Below the pieces are notes generated by a model. The model saw only the letters and a list, made by a program, of their open reading frames with translations, did no database searches and was not told where the DNA came from. From the NCBI GenBank assembly GCA_900754615.1, contig CAAEDN010000015.1, positions 1 through 15,423 of the forward strand: DNA of 15,423 nt, given 5' to 3'. Source of the DNA: an uncultured Holdemanella sp. Lineage in GTDB: Bacteria; Bacillota_I; Bacilli_A; Erysipelotrichales; Erysipelotrichaceae. The position numbers and the translations under genes are program-made. Below are positions 6,704 to 14,542 of the stretch, one piece after another (positions within the stretch are counted from its first letter, which is position 1; each line of letters begins with the position of its first letter).

Positions 6704-7662
6704 TATTCTTCCATACCCTTTGTGATTCCCATCAAGAAGGCATTAATATCAAATGGTCTTAAATCAGCTGGCTTTTCTCCTAAACCTAAGAAACGTACAG
6801 GCAAATGTAATAAATCACGAATCGCAAGTACGACTCCACCTTTGGCAGTTCCATCCATTTTTGTTAAGACAATACCTGTTACATCGGTAGCTTCTAGGAA
6901 CACCTTAGCCTGCAAAATACCATTTTGTCCTGTCGTCGCATCTAAAACTAGCCAGACCTCTTGTGGTGCCCCTTCAATTTCTCTTTGCACTACACGATGC
7001 ATTTTACTTAATTCATTCATTAGATTTGTTTTATTTTGTAAACGACCGGCTGTATCGCAAATTAAGATATCAACATCATTTTCTTTGGCATAACGACAAG
7101 CATCCACTAACACAGAACTTGGATCTTGATTCATTTTTCCTTTTACACAATGAACTCCTAAGCGTGTTGCCCAAGTATCGATTTGATCGATAGCTCCAGC
7201 ACGGAATGTATCCGCAGCCGCAACCGCCACTTTTTTCCCTTGCTCTTTATAATACTGAATCAATTTTGCACTTGTAGTCGTTTTTCCACTACCATTGACT
7301 CCAACCATTAAAATAACAGTTGGACCTTCTTCATTCATTTTAATTGGCTCATCGCTAGATTCATCATAGAAATCATAAAGAATTGAAATCAAATAATCTA
7401 ACATAGAATCGTATTCCTTAATATGCTTTCCATTTGATTCAAACGCATCTACAATTTTTTGGGCTGTATGTATACCCACATCACTTTCAAGTAAAATAAC
7501 CATGATTTGTTCTAATAAATCATCATCAATTCCATGAAAGTTATTGGATAAAGCACGCATACGATCTCCAAAGCTTTTTTTAGATCGATCAAGGCCAGAT
7601 AAATATTTATCTTTATCTTCACTTTTCACAAATGCTTCTTTAATTTTTGAAAAGATAGACAT
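6703..7662 (-). CDS. ftsY: Signal recognition particle receptor FtsY
   Basis: SRP GTPase that docks ribosome-nascent chain-SRP complexes at the membrane. Seen: a short basic/amphipathic N-terminus (MSIFSKIKEAF), the helical N domain (about 25-100) and the G domain with G1 GVNGSGKTTT (121-130), the insertion-box DTFRAGAIDQ, DTAGR (203-207), TKMDGTAKGG (267-276) and the closing GLGEKPADLRPF. At 319 residues it has almost none of the acidic A domain of E. coli FtsY, which is normal for Firmicutes. The ATG overlaps the smc stop by one base (TAATG) and is preceded by AAGGAGG in the end of smc, so the pair is co-translated. The SRP protein gene ffh is not in this window. Confidence 0.97.
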   Translation of the reverse strand: MSIFSKIKEAFVKSEDKDKYLSGLDRSKKSFGDRMRALSNNFHGIDDDLLEQIMVILLESDVGIHTAQKIVDAFESNGKHIKEYDSMLDYLISILYDFYDESSDEPIKMNEEGPTVILMVGVNGSGKTTTSAKLIQYYKEQGKKVAVAAADTFRAGAIDQIDTWATRLGVHCVKGKMNQDPSSVLVDACRYAKENDVDILICDTAGRLQNKTNLMNELSKMHRVVQREIEGAPQEVWLVLDATTGQNGILQAKVFLEATDVTGIVLTKMDGTAKGGVVLAIRDLLHLPVRFLGLGEKPADLRPFDINAFLMGITKGMEE

Positions 7663-10589
7663 TACTTTTCCTCCTTAGCTATATGTACTGCATCCTTCAA
7701 TTGCACTTTTAATACTTTACTAACACCATCTTTTTGCATCGTTACACCATATAAAGTATCACACTGTTCCATAGTTCCTGGTCTATGTGTTACCGCTATA
7801 AATTGAGATTGTCCACGATAATGCGATAGATAACGTGCAAAACGTTCTACATTAGCCTGGTCTAATGCCGCTTCAACCTCATCGAAAATACATAATGGCA
7901 TTGTTCTAGCTTTCAATATCGCAAACAATACACTGATCGCAATCAATGCTTTTTCTCCACCTGAAAATGTCTGGATATTCTTTACCATTTTTCCAGGAGG
8001 CTGGACATCAATATCAATACCTGTATTTAATACATCATCTGGATCCACCATGGAAAGACTTGCACGTCCTCCGCCAAACATTGCTTTAAAGACTCCATCC
8101 AATTCTGCATTGATTTTATTAAACATCTCTGTAAATTGGCTAATCATTGTTTTGTCCATTTCGTCAATGGCTGCCAAAATTTGTTGACTTGCCTTTTCTA
8201 AATCCTCTTTTTGACTTGTCATAAAATCAAAACGTTCTTTAACTTCTTTATATTCATTTGGTGCATCTAAATTTACATTTCCAAGACGAGAAATGGCTTG
8301 ACGCAACTCAATGACTTCCTCTTTCGCACTTTCAATCTCGACATCTTCTTTTTTAGTTAATGCATATTCATATGTCATTTCATAATCTGTACTTAAGCGA
8401 TTTAAAGCATTTTCTAATTGTGTTTTAATTTTCACAATATCCATTTCATAATTATGAATCTGACTTTGCTTCGAATTCATTTCTCTTCGAACTAAACGAA
8501 TTTGATTTTCAAGTTGCTCCGCCTCATTCCCTTTATCAAAACGAGTTTGGCGCAAGCTTTGAATTTCCAAAGACAATGAATCTAACACTGCATGCATTTT
8601 AGACATTTGTACAACTAGATCATCTTGGGCTAATTCTTTATTTTCTTCGATATCTACACCCAATTCTTGGTATTCAGCTAAAATTGAATCATACTTAGCC
8701 TTCTTTGTAGCGTAAATATTTTCCAATTTAGCCAATTCAATCTGCAACGTTACAATCGCATCGTTCTCTTTTTGAAGCTTACCAACTAATATATCTGTTT
8801 CATTGATACAATTTTCAGTCTTAATTTTTTGACCTTCGATTTTGGAATTGATGGCATCTAATTCTTGACGCATTGTCACAGGGGTACTCTGGTTCTTTGT
8901 AACACCACCTGTCATAGATCCACCCGTATGTACGATATCACCATCTAGTGTAACAATTTTATATGCATATCGTAATCGTTTAGCTGCTTCATTCGCATTC
9001 TGTAAAGTGTCTACAACTAAGACATTGCCTAATAAACGTTCTTTTACCGGATCAAAGATAGCTTCACAATCAACGCATTCACTCGCAAAGCCCAAAAAGC
9101 CTGGACTTGTAGATGCAATGGTTATAACTTGTTCATTCATTTTTCTTGGATGACACACACTTAGTGGTAAAAATGTTGCACGACCGCTTCGATTACGTTT
9201 TAAAAATGAAATCGCATTTCTTGCGTCTGCCTCATTTTTAGTGATGATTTGATAGATACTTCCACCTAGTGCAGCATTAACAGCTAAAGCTTTATCCGCA
9301 TGTGCAATCAATAATTCACTGACTACCCCATAAACACCTGATAAAGAATTTTTTGCCTGCATAATCGAACGAACGCCTTGTTGATGTGCAAATGGCTGTT
9401 TCATCATATTTTCCAATACTTGTCTACGATTTTGTAGCTGTGTCAAAATATTATTTGCCTGATCCGATTCATAACGAGCTTTGGAAATTTTCGTTTTTAA
9501 ATCATTCACAATATTTCGACGATTATTCAAATCCTGTTGTGTCTGCATTAAACGCTCATGACGATCCTGCGATTCAAATCGTGCTTCCTCTAGCATTGCC
9601 TGCAATTCTTTTTGACGTTCTTTTTTATCTGCTACCTTTAACATGTATTTACGCTTTTCATCTTGTTCAATTTTACGTCTTTCCAGTTGGTAGTTTTCTT
9701 CCATCGCTTTTGTATATTTCCCTTGCAGCTCATTGATCTGTTTATCAAGAGCATACATCTCTTTTCGTATACTTTCTAGACGATTTTCCTGTTTTAAAAG
9801 CTCAGCATTTTCAGAAGTATGCATTGCCTGTATATCAAACAATTCTTTATTGATTTGATTGATTTTTTCATTGTACTGATCAATATCTTCGACTAATACA
9901 CTAATTTCAATCTTTGATAATTTATCTCTTAAAGAAATATATTTTTCTGCCTTTTTAGCTTGTTTTTCTAAAGGTCCAATTTGTCTTTCAAGCTCATCTA
10001 GAATATCCTGCAAACGATCCAGATTTTCTTTTGTCTGCTCTAGTTTAGACAATGAGACCTTTTTTCTCTTTTTATATTTTGCGACCCCTGCTGCTTCTTC
10101 AAACAAGGAACGCCTTTCTTCAGGCTTAGCATCCGCAAATGAAGAAATATTTCCCTGTGTAATAATACTTAAGGAATCTTTCCCTAATCCTGTATCCATG
10201 ACTAAATCATTAATATCTTTTAATCGACAAGGTGTTTTATTAATAAAATAACTTGCTTCATTATTAGCACGTAATATTTGTCTTGTGATTTCAATTTCAT
10301 CAAAATCCGAATCAAATACTCGTCCTGAATTATCAAACACTAATGTGACTCGTGCCATATTGACAGGTTTTCTATATTCACTTCCGGAGAAGATAATATC
10401 TGACATATTTGAACCTGAACGAAGTGATTTTACACTTTGTTCCCCTAGTACCCAACGAATCGCATCATTTACGTTACTTTTACCGCATCCGTTTGGTCCT
10501 ACAATACCTGTTATATCTTGATCAAATTGAATCACTGTTTTATCTGCAAAGCTCTTAAAGCCTTGTAATTCAATGCGTTTTAAAAACAT
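7662..10589 (-). CDS. smc: Chromosome partition protein SMC with short arms
   Basis: ATPase of the SMC-ScpAB complex that loops and separates chromosomes. Seen (numbering includes one extra residue if a TTG is used): Walker A GPNGCGKSN (32-40), QGNISSFADAKPEERR of the N head, coiled coil about 175-400, hinge about 415-560 with the LSGVYG start and GGSMTGG end, returning coil about 570-765, the conserved GNVNLDAPNEY (771-781), signature FSGGEKAL (876-883) and Walker B CIFDEVEAALD (Glu905). With 975 residues it is about 200 shorter than Bacillus SMC, and the loss is split between both arms while heads and hinge are complete. I start at ATG 10589: GGAGGG is five bases upstream, but only two from a TTG at 10592. 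No rnc precedes it; hlyIII is divergent. Confidence 0.96.
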   Translation of the reverse strand: MFLKRIELQGFKSFADKTVIQFDQDITGIVGPNGCGKSNVNDAIRWVLGEQSVKSLRSGSNMSDIIFSGSEYRKPVNMARVTLVFDNSGRVFDSDFDEIEITRQILRANNEASYFINKTPCRLKDINDLVMDTGLGKDSLSIITQGNISSFADAKPEERRSLFEEAAGVAKYKKRKKVSLSKLEQTKENLDRLQDILDELERQIGPLEKQAKKAEKYISLRDKLSKIEISVLVEDIDQYNEKINQINKELFDIQAMHTSENAELLKQENRLESIRKEMYALDKQINELQGKYTKAMEENYQLERRKIEQDEKRKYMLKVADKKERQKELQAMLEEARFESQDRHERLMQTQQDLNNRRNIVNDLKTKISKARYESDQANNILTQLQNRRQVLENMMKQPFAHQQGVRSIMQAKNSLSGVYGVVSELLIAHADKALAVNAALGGSIYQIITKNEADARNAISFLKRNRSGRATFLPLSVCHPRKMNEQVITIASTSPGFLGFASECVDCEAIFDPVKERLLGNVLVVDTLQNANEAAKRLRYAYKIVTLDGDIVHTGGSMTGGVTKNQSTPVTMRQELDAINSKIEGQKIKTENCINETDILVGKLQKENDAIVTLQIELAKLENIYATKKAKYDSILAEYQELGVDIEENKELAQDDLVVQMSKMHAVLDSLSLEIQSLRQTRFDKGNEAEQLENQIRLVRREMNSKQSQIHNYEMDIVKIKTQLENALNRLSTDYEMTYEYALTKKEDVEIESAKEEVIELRQAISRLGNVNLDAPNEYKEVKERFDFMTSQKEDLEKASQQILAAIDEMDKTMISQFTEMFNKINAELDGVFKAMFGGGRASLSMVDPDDVLNTGIDIDVQPPGKMVKNIQTFSGGEKALIAISVLFAILKARTMPLCIFDEVEAALDQANVERFARYLSHYRGQSQFIAVTHRPGTMEQCDTLYGVTMQKDGVSKVLKVQLKDAVHIAKEEK

Positions 10590-10614
10590 CAAGACCCTCC
10601 ACTCTAACTAGTGT

Positions 10615-10623
10615 ATTATACCA
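10615..10623 (-). promoter_or_regulatory. Extended -10 promoter for the smc operon
   Basis: Minus-strand TGG-TATAAT lies about 25 bases before the smc start, with only a weak -35 match. It is the same TGn-type arrangement as at dnaE. It probably drives the five-gene run down to nrnA. Confidence 0.65.
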
Positions 10624-10642
10624 AAGAAATTGCATAAAATAT

Positions 10643-10663
10643 ATCTAGTTTTAATTTCTAGAT
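10643..10663. repeat. Short inverted repeat between the divergent smc and hlyIII promoters
   Basis: ATCTAG (10643-10648) and CTAGAT (10658-10663) are inverted arms separated by nine AT-rich bases. The right arm touches the -35 of hlyIII, and the dyad lies about 20 bases upstream of the smc extended -10. The position would suit a shared operator, but 6-bp arms in AT-rich DNA arise easily by chance. Confidence 0.35.
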
Positions 10664-10691
10664 TGTATATTATTAATTATTATGTTATAGT
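10663..10691 (+). promoter_or_regulatory. Promoter of the hlyIII gene, predicted to start at the ATG
   Basis: Plus strand: -35 TTGTAT (10663-10668), exactly 17 bases, then -10 TATAGT (10686-10691) preceded by TGT, an extended -10. Only GTGTGT separates the -10 from the ATG at 10698, so the usual start seven bases after the -10 is the A of that ATG. Confidence 0.7.
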
Positions 10692-10697
10692 GTGTGT

Positions 10698-11354
10698 ATG
10701 AACAAGAAAGATAGTATGCGTTATGTTTATCCACTTTGTTTTGGTGAAGAAGTCGGAAATTGTATTACGCATGGTGTTATGGGAATTCTTATTCTATTCT
10801 CATTACCTTACTACAGTGTCCGTGCCTATTTACGTGGCGGAGCTATAGAAACGTTAGGAACAGCCGTATTTCTAATATGTCTGCTCTTTATGTTTTGTGG
10901 CTCATGCCTTTACCATAGCATGCCGCATGAAACAACACACAAATATGTATTTAGAAAACTCGATCACATTATGATCTTGTTAGCTATCGCAGGTACTTAT
11001 ACACCTATTTGTTTGCAGCTAATGAATAATTGGAAAGGATATGTAATTTTAGCTATCGAATGGGTTATGGTTATTGCTGGTATCTTATTAAAGTCCATTG
11101 CCACTAAAAGTTATCCTAAACTTTCAATGACAATTTATATGATCATGGGATGGTTAGCTATCTTTATTTTACCTACATTGATTCGTGAAACTAAACCCAT
11201 ATTTATTATATTGATTGCCTTAGGTGGTGTGATGTACACAATAGGAACTTTTTTCTATTCTAAACCACAAAAAAAATTCTTCCATTTTGTATGGCATATC
11301 TTTATTATACTTGCAAGTATTTGTCATATGATCGCAATTCTATATTTCATGTAA
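10698..11354 (+). CDS. Hemolysin III / PAQR-like seven-helix membrane protein
   Basis: A 218-residue integral membrane protein of the HlyIII (YqfA/COG1272) family, related to adiponectin-receptor PAQR and CREST proteins, which are thought to be Zn-dependent membrane hydrolases; the bacterial function is unsettled and cytolysis is not implied. Seen: the family opening YPLCFGEEVGNCITHG, about seven hydrophobic segments, and the presumed catalytic/metal residues Ser69-x3-His73 (SCLYH), Asp89 (KLDH) and His196-x3-His200 (HFVWH). A GTG at 10692 is also in frame, but it falls directly after the -10. No Shine-Dalgarno site precedes the ATG at 10698, matching a leaderless message; ATG 10716 with a weak AAGAAAG is the alternative. 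It is the only plus-strand gene, convergent with rseP and divergent from smc. Confidence 0.92.
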   Translation: MNKKDSMRYVYPLCFGEEVGNCITHGVMGILILFSLPYYSVRAYLRGGAIETLGTAVFLICLLFMFCGSCLYHSMPHETTHKYVFRKLDHIMILLAIAGTYTPICLQLMNNWKGYVILAIEWVMVIAGILLKSIATKSYPKLSMTIYMIMGWLAIFILPTLIRETKPIFIILIALGGVMYTIGTFFYSKPQKKFFHFVWHIFIILASICHMIAILYFM

Positions 11355-11362
11355 CAAAACAA

Positions 11363-11398
11363 AAACCTATATCTTGGTAAAATCCAAAATATAGGTTT
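11363..11398. terminator. Bidirectional terminator between hlyIII and rseP
   Basis: AAACCTATAT (11363-11372) pairs with ATATAGGTTT (11389-11398), extended inside by TTGG/CCAA after one mismatch. On the plus strand it is followed by CTTTTTTT (11399-11406), on the minus strand by a U run into TTTTTG. It serves the two convergent genes: the hlyIII stop is nine bases before it, and the rseP stop lies in the plus-strand T run. Confidence 0.9.
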
Positions 11399-11404
11399 CT
11401 TTTT

Positions 11405-12478
11405 TTAAAATAAACGAACAATATCATTATAAGTTGCATATAGAAATAACAACATCAATAATACAAAGCTTGCCATAATGATGTTTTCTACAACTTTTGT
11501 AGAGACCTTACGCCCAATTATTTTCTCAATCAATAAAATAAGGATTCTTCCTCCATCTAATGCTGGTATAGGAAGAGCATTAAAAATACCGATATTTAAC
11601 GATATCATCGCAAATAAACTAAAATATGTATCCAATCCATATTGGACTGACTTACTCGTTACATTTAAAATTCCAACAGGTCCTGATAAATTTTCTAATC
11701 CTTGTCCATGAATAATCATATTTAAGGACTGAAAAATCATTGTTGCACTTTCCCACGTATTTTGACATCCAACCCATAAAGATTGATACCAAGGAATTTT
11801 CTTTGCGTATGCAATGGCCTTATAACCAATCGTATAGCCTTCCATTTCCTTATCATAAGATGGTTTTAATGTCGTTTTAAAAGTTGTGTCATTTCGCTTC
11901 ACAGTTAAAGTTAAAGTATCATGATGATATTGGATAAACTCTAAAATCTCGTATTGCGTTTTAGGTTTAATACTTTTTCCATCTTTACTCTGCACTTTTA
12001 TGATGTGATCATCCTTTTGAAGACCCGCCTTTTGTGCAACTGAATTCTCCTGCACAACATATACGATTGGCTTTGCATCTTCAATGACATAGCCTTGTGC
12101 TAAAGCTACACCCATATAGATAAACCATGCAAGTAATACATTCATCACAATACCAGCAATCATCACACAGACTTGTTTCCATTTTGCGATACCATTTAAG
12201 CGTCTTTCCTTTGGAATATCCTTTAGCCAACTATCCTCTTCCGTTTGTGAGCCATCTTCCTCTCCGGCCATCATAACATAGCCTCCAAATGGAATTGCAC
12301 GAATTGAAAAGTCAGTTTCTTTGCCTGTTTTTTGATAGAGGCAAGGACCCATCCCAATCGAAAACTCCTTACAATAGACACCAAAGTGTCGAGCTACTAA
12401 AAAGTGGCCTAATTCATGTAAAATAACAATTATGCTAAGCATTACAATGAATGCGATTATACCAATAATAAAATCCAT
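11405..12478 (-). CDS. rseP: Site-2 intramembrane zinc metalloprotease RseP/RasP
   Basis: Cuts transmembrane substrates such as anti-sigma factors and leftover signal peptides within the membrane. Seen: HELGH in the first helix (21-25), the zinc ligands His21 and His25 with Glu22; a reentrant segment FSIRAIPFGGYVMMAGEED; a second helix about 103-125; a single PDZ domain about 138-200; SGPVGI; and the third-ligand motif NALPIPALDGGR (300-311, Asp308). The C-terminal helix ends near residue 350. An ATG at 12484 directly abuts AAGGAGG, so I use the second ATG at 12478, which has a six-base spacing, giving 357 residues. The cdsA stop overlaps this ribosome site. In many Firmicutes dxr lies between cdsA and rseP; here it does not. 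Confidence 0.96.
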   Translation of the reverse strand: MDFIIGIIAFIVMLSIIVILHELGHFLVARHFGVYCKEFSIGMGPCLYQKTGKETDFSIRAIPFGGYVMMAGEEDGSQTEEDSWLKDIPKERRLNGIAKWKQVCVMIAGIVMNVLLAWFIYMGVALAQGYVIEDAKPIVYVVQENSVAQKAGLQKDDHIIKVQSKDGKSIKPKTQYEILEFIQYHHDTLTLTVKRNDTTFKTTLKPSYDKEMEGYTIGYKAIAYAKKIPWYQSLWVGCQNTWESATMIFQSLNMIIHGQGLENLSGPVGILNVTSKSVQYGLDTYFSLFAMISLNIGIFNALPIPALDGGRILILLIEKIIGRKVSTKVVENIIMASFVLLMLLFLYATYNDIVRLF

Positions 12479-12489
12479 TAACATCCTCC

Positions 12490-13257
12490 TTAGAGAATAA
12501 TCGTATACAAGACGCTAAATACCATAATATTCAGTAATAGCGAATCTACACGATCCAATACACCACCATGTCCTGGTAATAAATTTGAGAAATCCTTAAC
12601 TTCAAAATGGCGTTTTATAGCACTAAAACATAAATCACCTAATTCAGCTGTAATCGGGCAAACAAGACATAGCAATGTGTTTAAAACTATGTTCAAATTG
12701 GATACATAGCCAAAACTAACGACAAAACTTAATATAAATCCAAATACAATTCCTCCAACAAAACCTTCCCAGCTCTTTTTAGGTGAAATTCTTGGATTCA
12801 TTTTATGCTTACCAATGGCACGTCCCACAAAATAAGCACCCGTATCACTTCCATATGTTGCAAAAACAATGGTCCACAAATATTGATGTTGGCCAGAAAT
12901 TTGTCCTACTGCATGATATACCAATGAAAAAATCACAACATAAGATATGCATGCAAAGGAATCTGTAATAGAGAAGTTTTCAACAAAGACAACTAAACTC
13001 CATAAAAATAAAACAATTAATGTTAAAACAACAAGAAAGAACTCTTCCGGTAGATAGCGTGTTAAAATAACGGCCAAAGCACTCAGTGGTAAAACATATT
13101 TAGGCCAGTTTGTAAATTCCGGTTGAATATGCATCCATTCATATGCACCAGAACATACAATAAACAAAGCCAATGCTTCAAGCCAATAACCTCCAAGCGC
13201 AACAGGAAGTGCGACTACTAGAATAATCCCAATTGCGGTAATTATTCTTTGTTTCAT
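12490..13257 (-). CDS. cdsA: Phosphatidate cytidylyltransferase (CDP-diglyceride synthase)
   Basis: Makes CDP-diacylglycerol from phosphatidic acid and CTP, the branch point for bacterial phospholipids, in the cell membrane. The 255-residue product is a multi-spanning protein with hydrophobic segments about 8-35, 52-66, 73-92, 100-118, 125-135, 167-185 and 190-205. The family signature is complete at 212-238: S-A-I-K-R, K221-D222, LLPGHGG and DRVD (Asp235, Arg236, Asp238). SPKKSWEGFVGG (158-169) is also typical. Its ATG overlaps the uppS stop (ATGA), with GGAGG nine bases upstream, and its stop codon touches the rseP ribosome site, so uppS, cdsA and rseP are surely one message. Confidence 0.96.
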   Translation of the reverse strand: MKQRIITAIGIILVVALPVALGGYWLEALALFIVCSGAYEWMHIQPEFTNWPKYVLPLSALAVILTRYLPEEFFLVVLTLIVLFLWSLVVFVENFSITDSFACISYVVIFSLVYHAVGQISGQHQYLWTIVFATYGSDTGAYFVGRAIGKHKMNPRISPKKSWEGFVGGIVFGFILSFVVSFGYVSNLNIVLNTLLCLVCPITAELGDLCFSAIKRHFEVKDFSNLLPGHGGVLDRVDSLLLNIMVFSVLYTIIL

Positions 13258-13946
13258 GATGTCAAGCCTCCAAACCTACGATCTCTCGAAGCAAATTCAT
13301 CTAAACATTCTTTTAATGCTTTTTTATCAAAATCAGGCCATGCGACTGGTGTAAAAATCAATTCCGCATAGGCAAGTTGCCACAATAAATAATTCGAAAT
13401 ACGAAGTTCCCCACTCGTACGAATCATCAGATCAATGTCTTCTGGTACAAATAAATATTTTGAAAACTCTTCCTCAGTTAAATCGTTTTCTCGTTTACCT
13501 CGAACAACCTCATCCGCATATTTTTTCATACCTAATAGCATTTCTCTTCGAGATCCATAATTAATAGCAATACACAATTCTAAACCAGAATTATGCTTTG
13601 TTTGATTTACGGCTTTATTAATAACATCTTGTGTAGCTTCGGGAAAACGTTCTAATTCCCCTGCAAATGTTACACGAATATTTTTTTCCATTAATTCATT
13701 AATAAATTTATTAAAAAATAAACCTGGTAATTTACATAAATATGAAACTTCTTCATCTGGCCGTTTCCAGTTTTCTGTTGAGAATGCATATAATATCAAT
13801 TTTTGAATTCCAAATTCTTGTGCCGCTAAGGCTACTGTACGTATTGTGTCGGCTCCTTTTTTATGACCAGCTGTTCTTGGTAAGCCTCTTTTTTTTGCCC
13901 ATCGCCCATTACCATCCATAATGATTGCTACTGTTTTTGGTGTCAT
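13254..13946 (-). CDS. uppS: Undecaprenyl diphosphate synthase (cis-prenyltransferase)
   Basis: Condenses isopentenyl diphosphate onto farnesyl diphosphate to give the C55 carrier used for peptidoglycan and wall polymers. Seen from the ATG at 13946: IIMDGNGRWAKKRG with catalytic Asp11, the substrate region TAGHKKG, AFSTENWKRP (54-63), and the C-terminal RTSGELRISNYLLWQLAYAE with the pyrophosphate-binding arginines and the Glu after it. The length is 230 residues, normal for UppS. A longer in-frame version from a TTG at 13973 would start inside the terminator hairpin and translate the AAGGAGG ribosome site, so it is rejected. The gene lies behind an intrinsic terminator, so its expression may depend on readthrough or on a weak promoter in frr. 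Confidence 0.96.
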   Translation of the reverse strand: MTPKTVAIIMDGNGRWAKKRGLPRTAGHKKGADTIRTVALAAQEFGIQKLILYAFSTENWKRPDEEVSYLCKLPGLFFNKFINELMEKNIRVTFAGELERFPEATQDVINKAVNQTKHNSGLELCIAINYGSRREMLLGMKKYADEVVRGKRENDLTEEEFSKYLFVPEDIDLMIRTSGELRISNYLLWQLAYAELIFTPVAWPDFDKKALKECLDEFASRDRRFGGLTS

Positions 13947-13961
13947 AAAAACCTCCTTTTT

Positions 13962-13987
13962 AAAAAAGTCCAAATGAGTTTGGACTT
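13962..13987 (-). terminator. Intrinsic terminator between frr and uppS
   Basis: Minus strand: AAGTCCAAA (13979-13987) and TTTGGACTT (13966-13974) form a perfect 9-bp stem around a CTCA tetraloop, followed by TTTT (13962-13965). The 5' arm includes two bases of the frr stop codon (13986-13988). The uppS ribosome site comes just after the U tract. Confidence 0.85.
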
Positions 13988-14531
13988 AGACATTTAATAT
14001 TTCTTTTTTCTTTGTTTCACAAATTGAATCGATTTCTTTAATATATTTATCTGTTAATTTTTGTGATTCTTCTAATGTTTGCTTTTGTTCATCTTCAGGA
14101 AGTTCTTTGTCTTTTTTAATTGCATCATTTGCATCACGACGTACATTACGAACGGCGATTTTAGCTTCTTCACCATATTTTTGTGCATCCTTAGCTAATT
14201 CTTTACGACGATCTTCAGTTAATTGTGGAACTTGAATACGAATTACGTCTGCTTCAGCTTGAGGATTTAAACCTAAGTTAGCAGCTTGAATTGCATGTGC
14301 AATATCCTTAATAATAGAACGATCGTAAGGTTTAATTACTAATTGTGTTCCTTCCACAACCGAAATTTGTGCCATCTGATTGATTGGTGTCATTGATCCA
14401 TAATATTCAACTTGTACACGTTCTAGCATTTGTCCACTAGCACGGCCTGTACGGATTTGACGAAGATTTGATTCTAAATTATCAATTACTCCCATCATCT
14501 TTTCTTCTGCATTTAATAAAATTTCACTCAT
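13986..14531 (-). CDS. frr: Ribosome recycling factor
   Basis: Splits post-termination ribosomes together with EF-G in the cytosol. The 181-residue protein has the all-helical arm pattern with the ribosome-contacting LRQIRTGRAS (about 23-32), YYGSMTPINQMAQISV, and the long C-terminal helix of alternating acidic and basic residues (VRNVRRDANDAIKK); the family norm is about 185. AAGGAG lies seven bases before the ATG. It follows pyrH by 11 nt, the classic pyrH-frr pairing, and ends within a terminator hairpin. Confidence 0.97.
   Translation of the reverse strand: MSEILLNAEEKMMGVIDNLESNLRQIRTGRASGQMLERVQVEYYGSMTPINQMAQISVVEGTQLVIKPYDRSIIKDIAHAIQAANLGLNPQAEADVIRIQVPQLTEDRRKELAKDAQKYGEEAKIAVRNVRRDANDAIKKDKELPEDEQKQTLEESQKLTDKYIKEIDSICETKKKEILNV
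13994..14022 (-). promoter_or_regulatory. Possible weak promoter for uppS at the end of frr
   Basis: Minus strand: TTGTGA (14017-14022), 17 bases, TATTAA (13994-13999); each box matches four of six consensus positions. A start would fall at the frr stop, so the transcript would open with the terminator hairpin, too close to the 5' end to terminate it. This could explain how uppS-cdsA-rseP escape the terminator, but AT-rich DNA yields such matches by chance. Confidence 0.3.
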
Positions 14532-14542
14532 GATATTTCTCC

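Noticed and set aside
6722..7093. Plus-strand open frame of 123 codons opposite ftsY
   Set aside because: It is antisense to the conserved GTPase domain of ftsY, has no ribosome site or promoter, and its composition mirrors the ftsY codons.
9386..9736. Plus-strand open frame of 116 codons opposite the smc coiled coil
   Set aside because: Antisense to the repetitive Glu/Lys/Gln-rich coil, which leaves long open frames on the other strand; no start signals.
10590..10592. TTG as the smc start
   Set aside because: Only two bases from the GGAGGG site; the next codon, ATG 10589, has a normal five-base spacing.
12479..12484. First ATG of the rseP frame
   Set aside because: It directly abuts AAGGAGG with no spacer; the ATG six bases on is correctly placed.
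13947..13973. Nine-codon N-terminal extension of uppS from a TTG
   Set aside because: It lies in a terminator hairpin and would translate the AAGGAGG ribosome site; the ATG at 13946 starts at the conserved family N-terminus.
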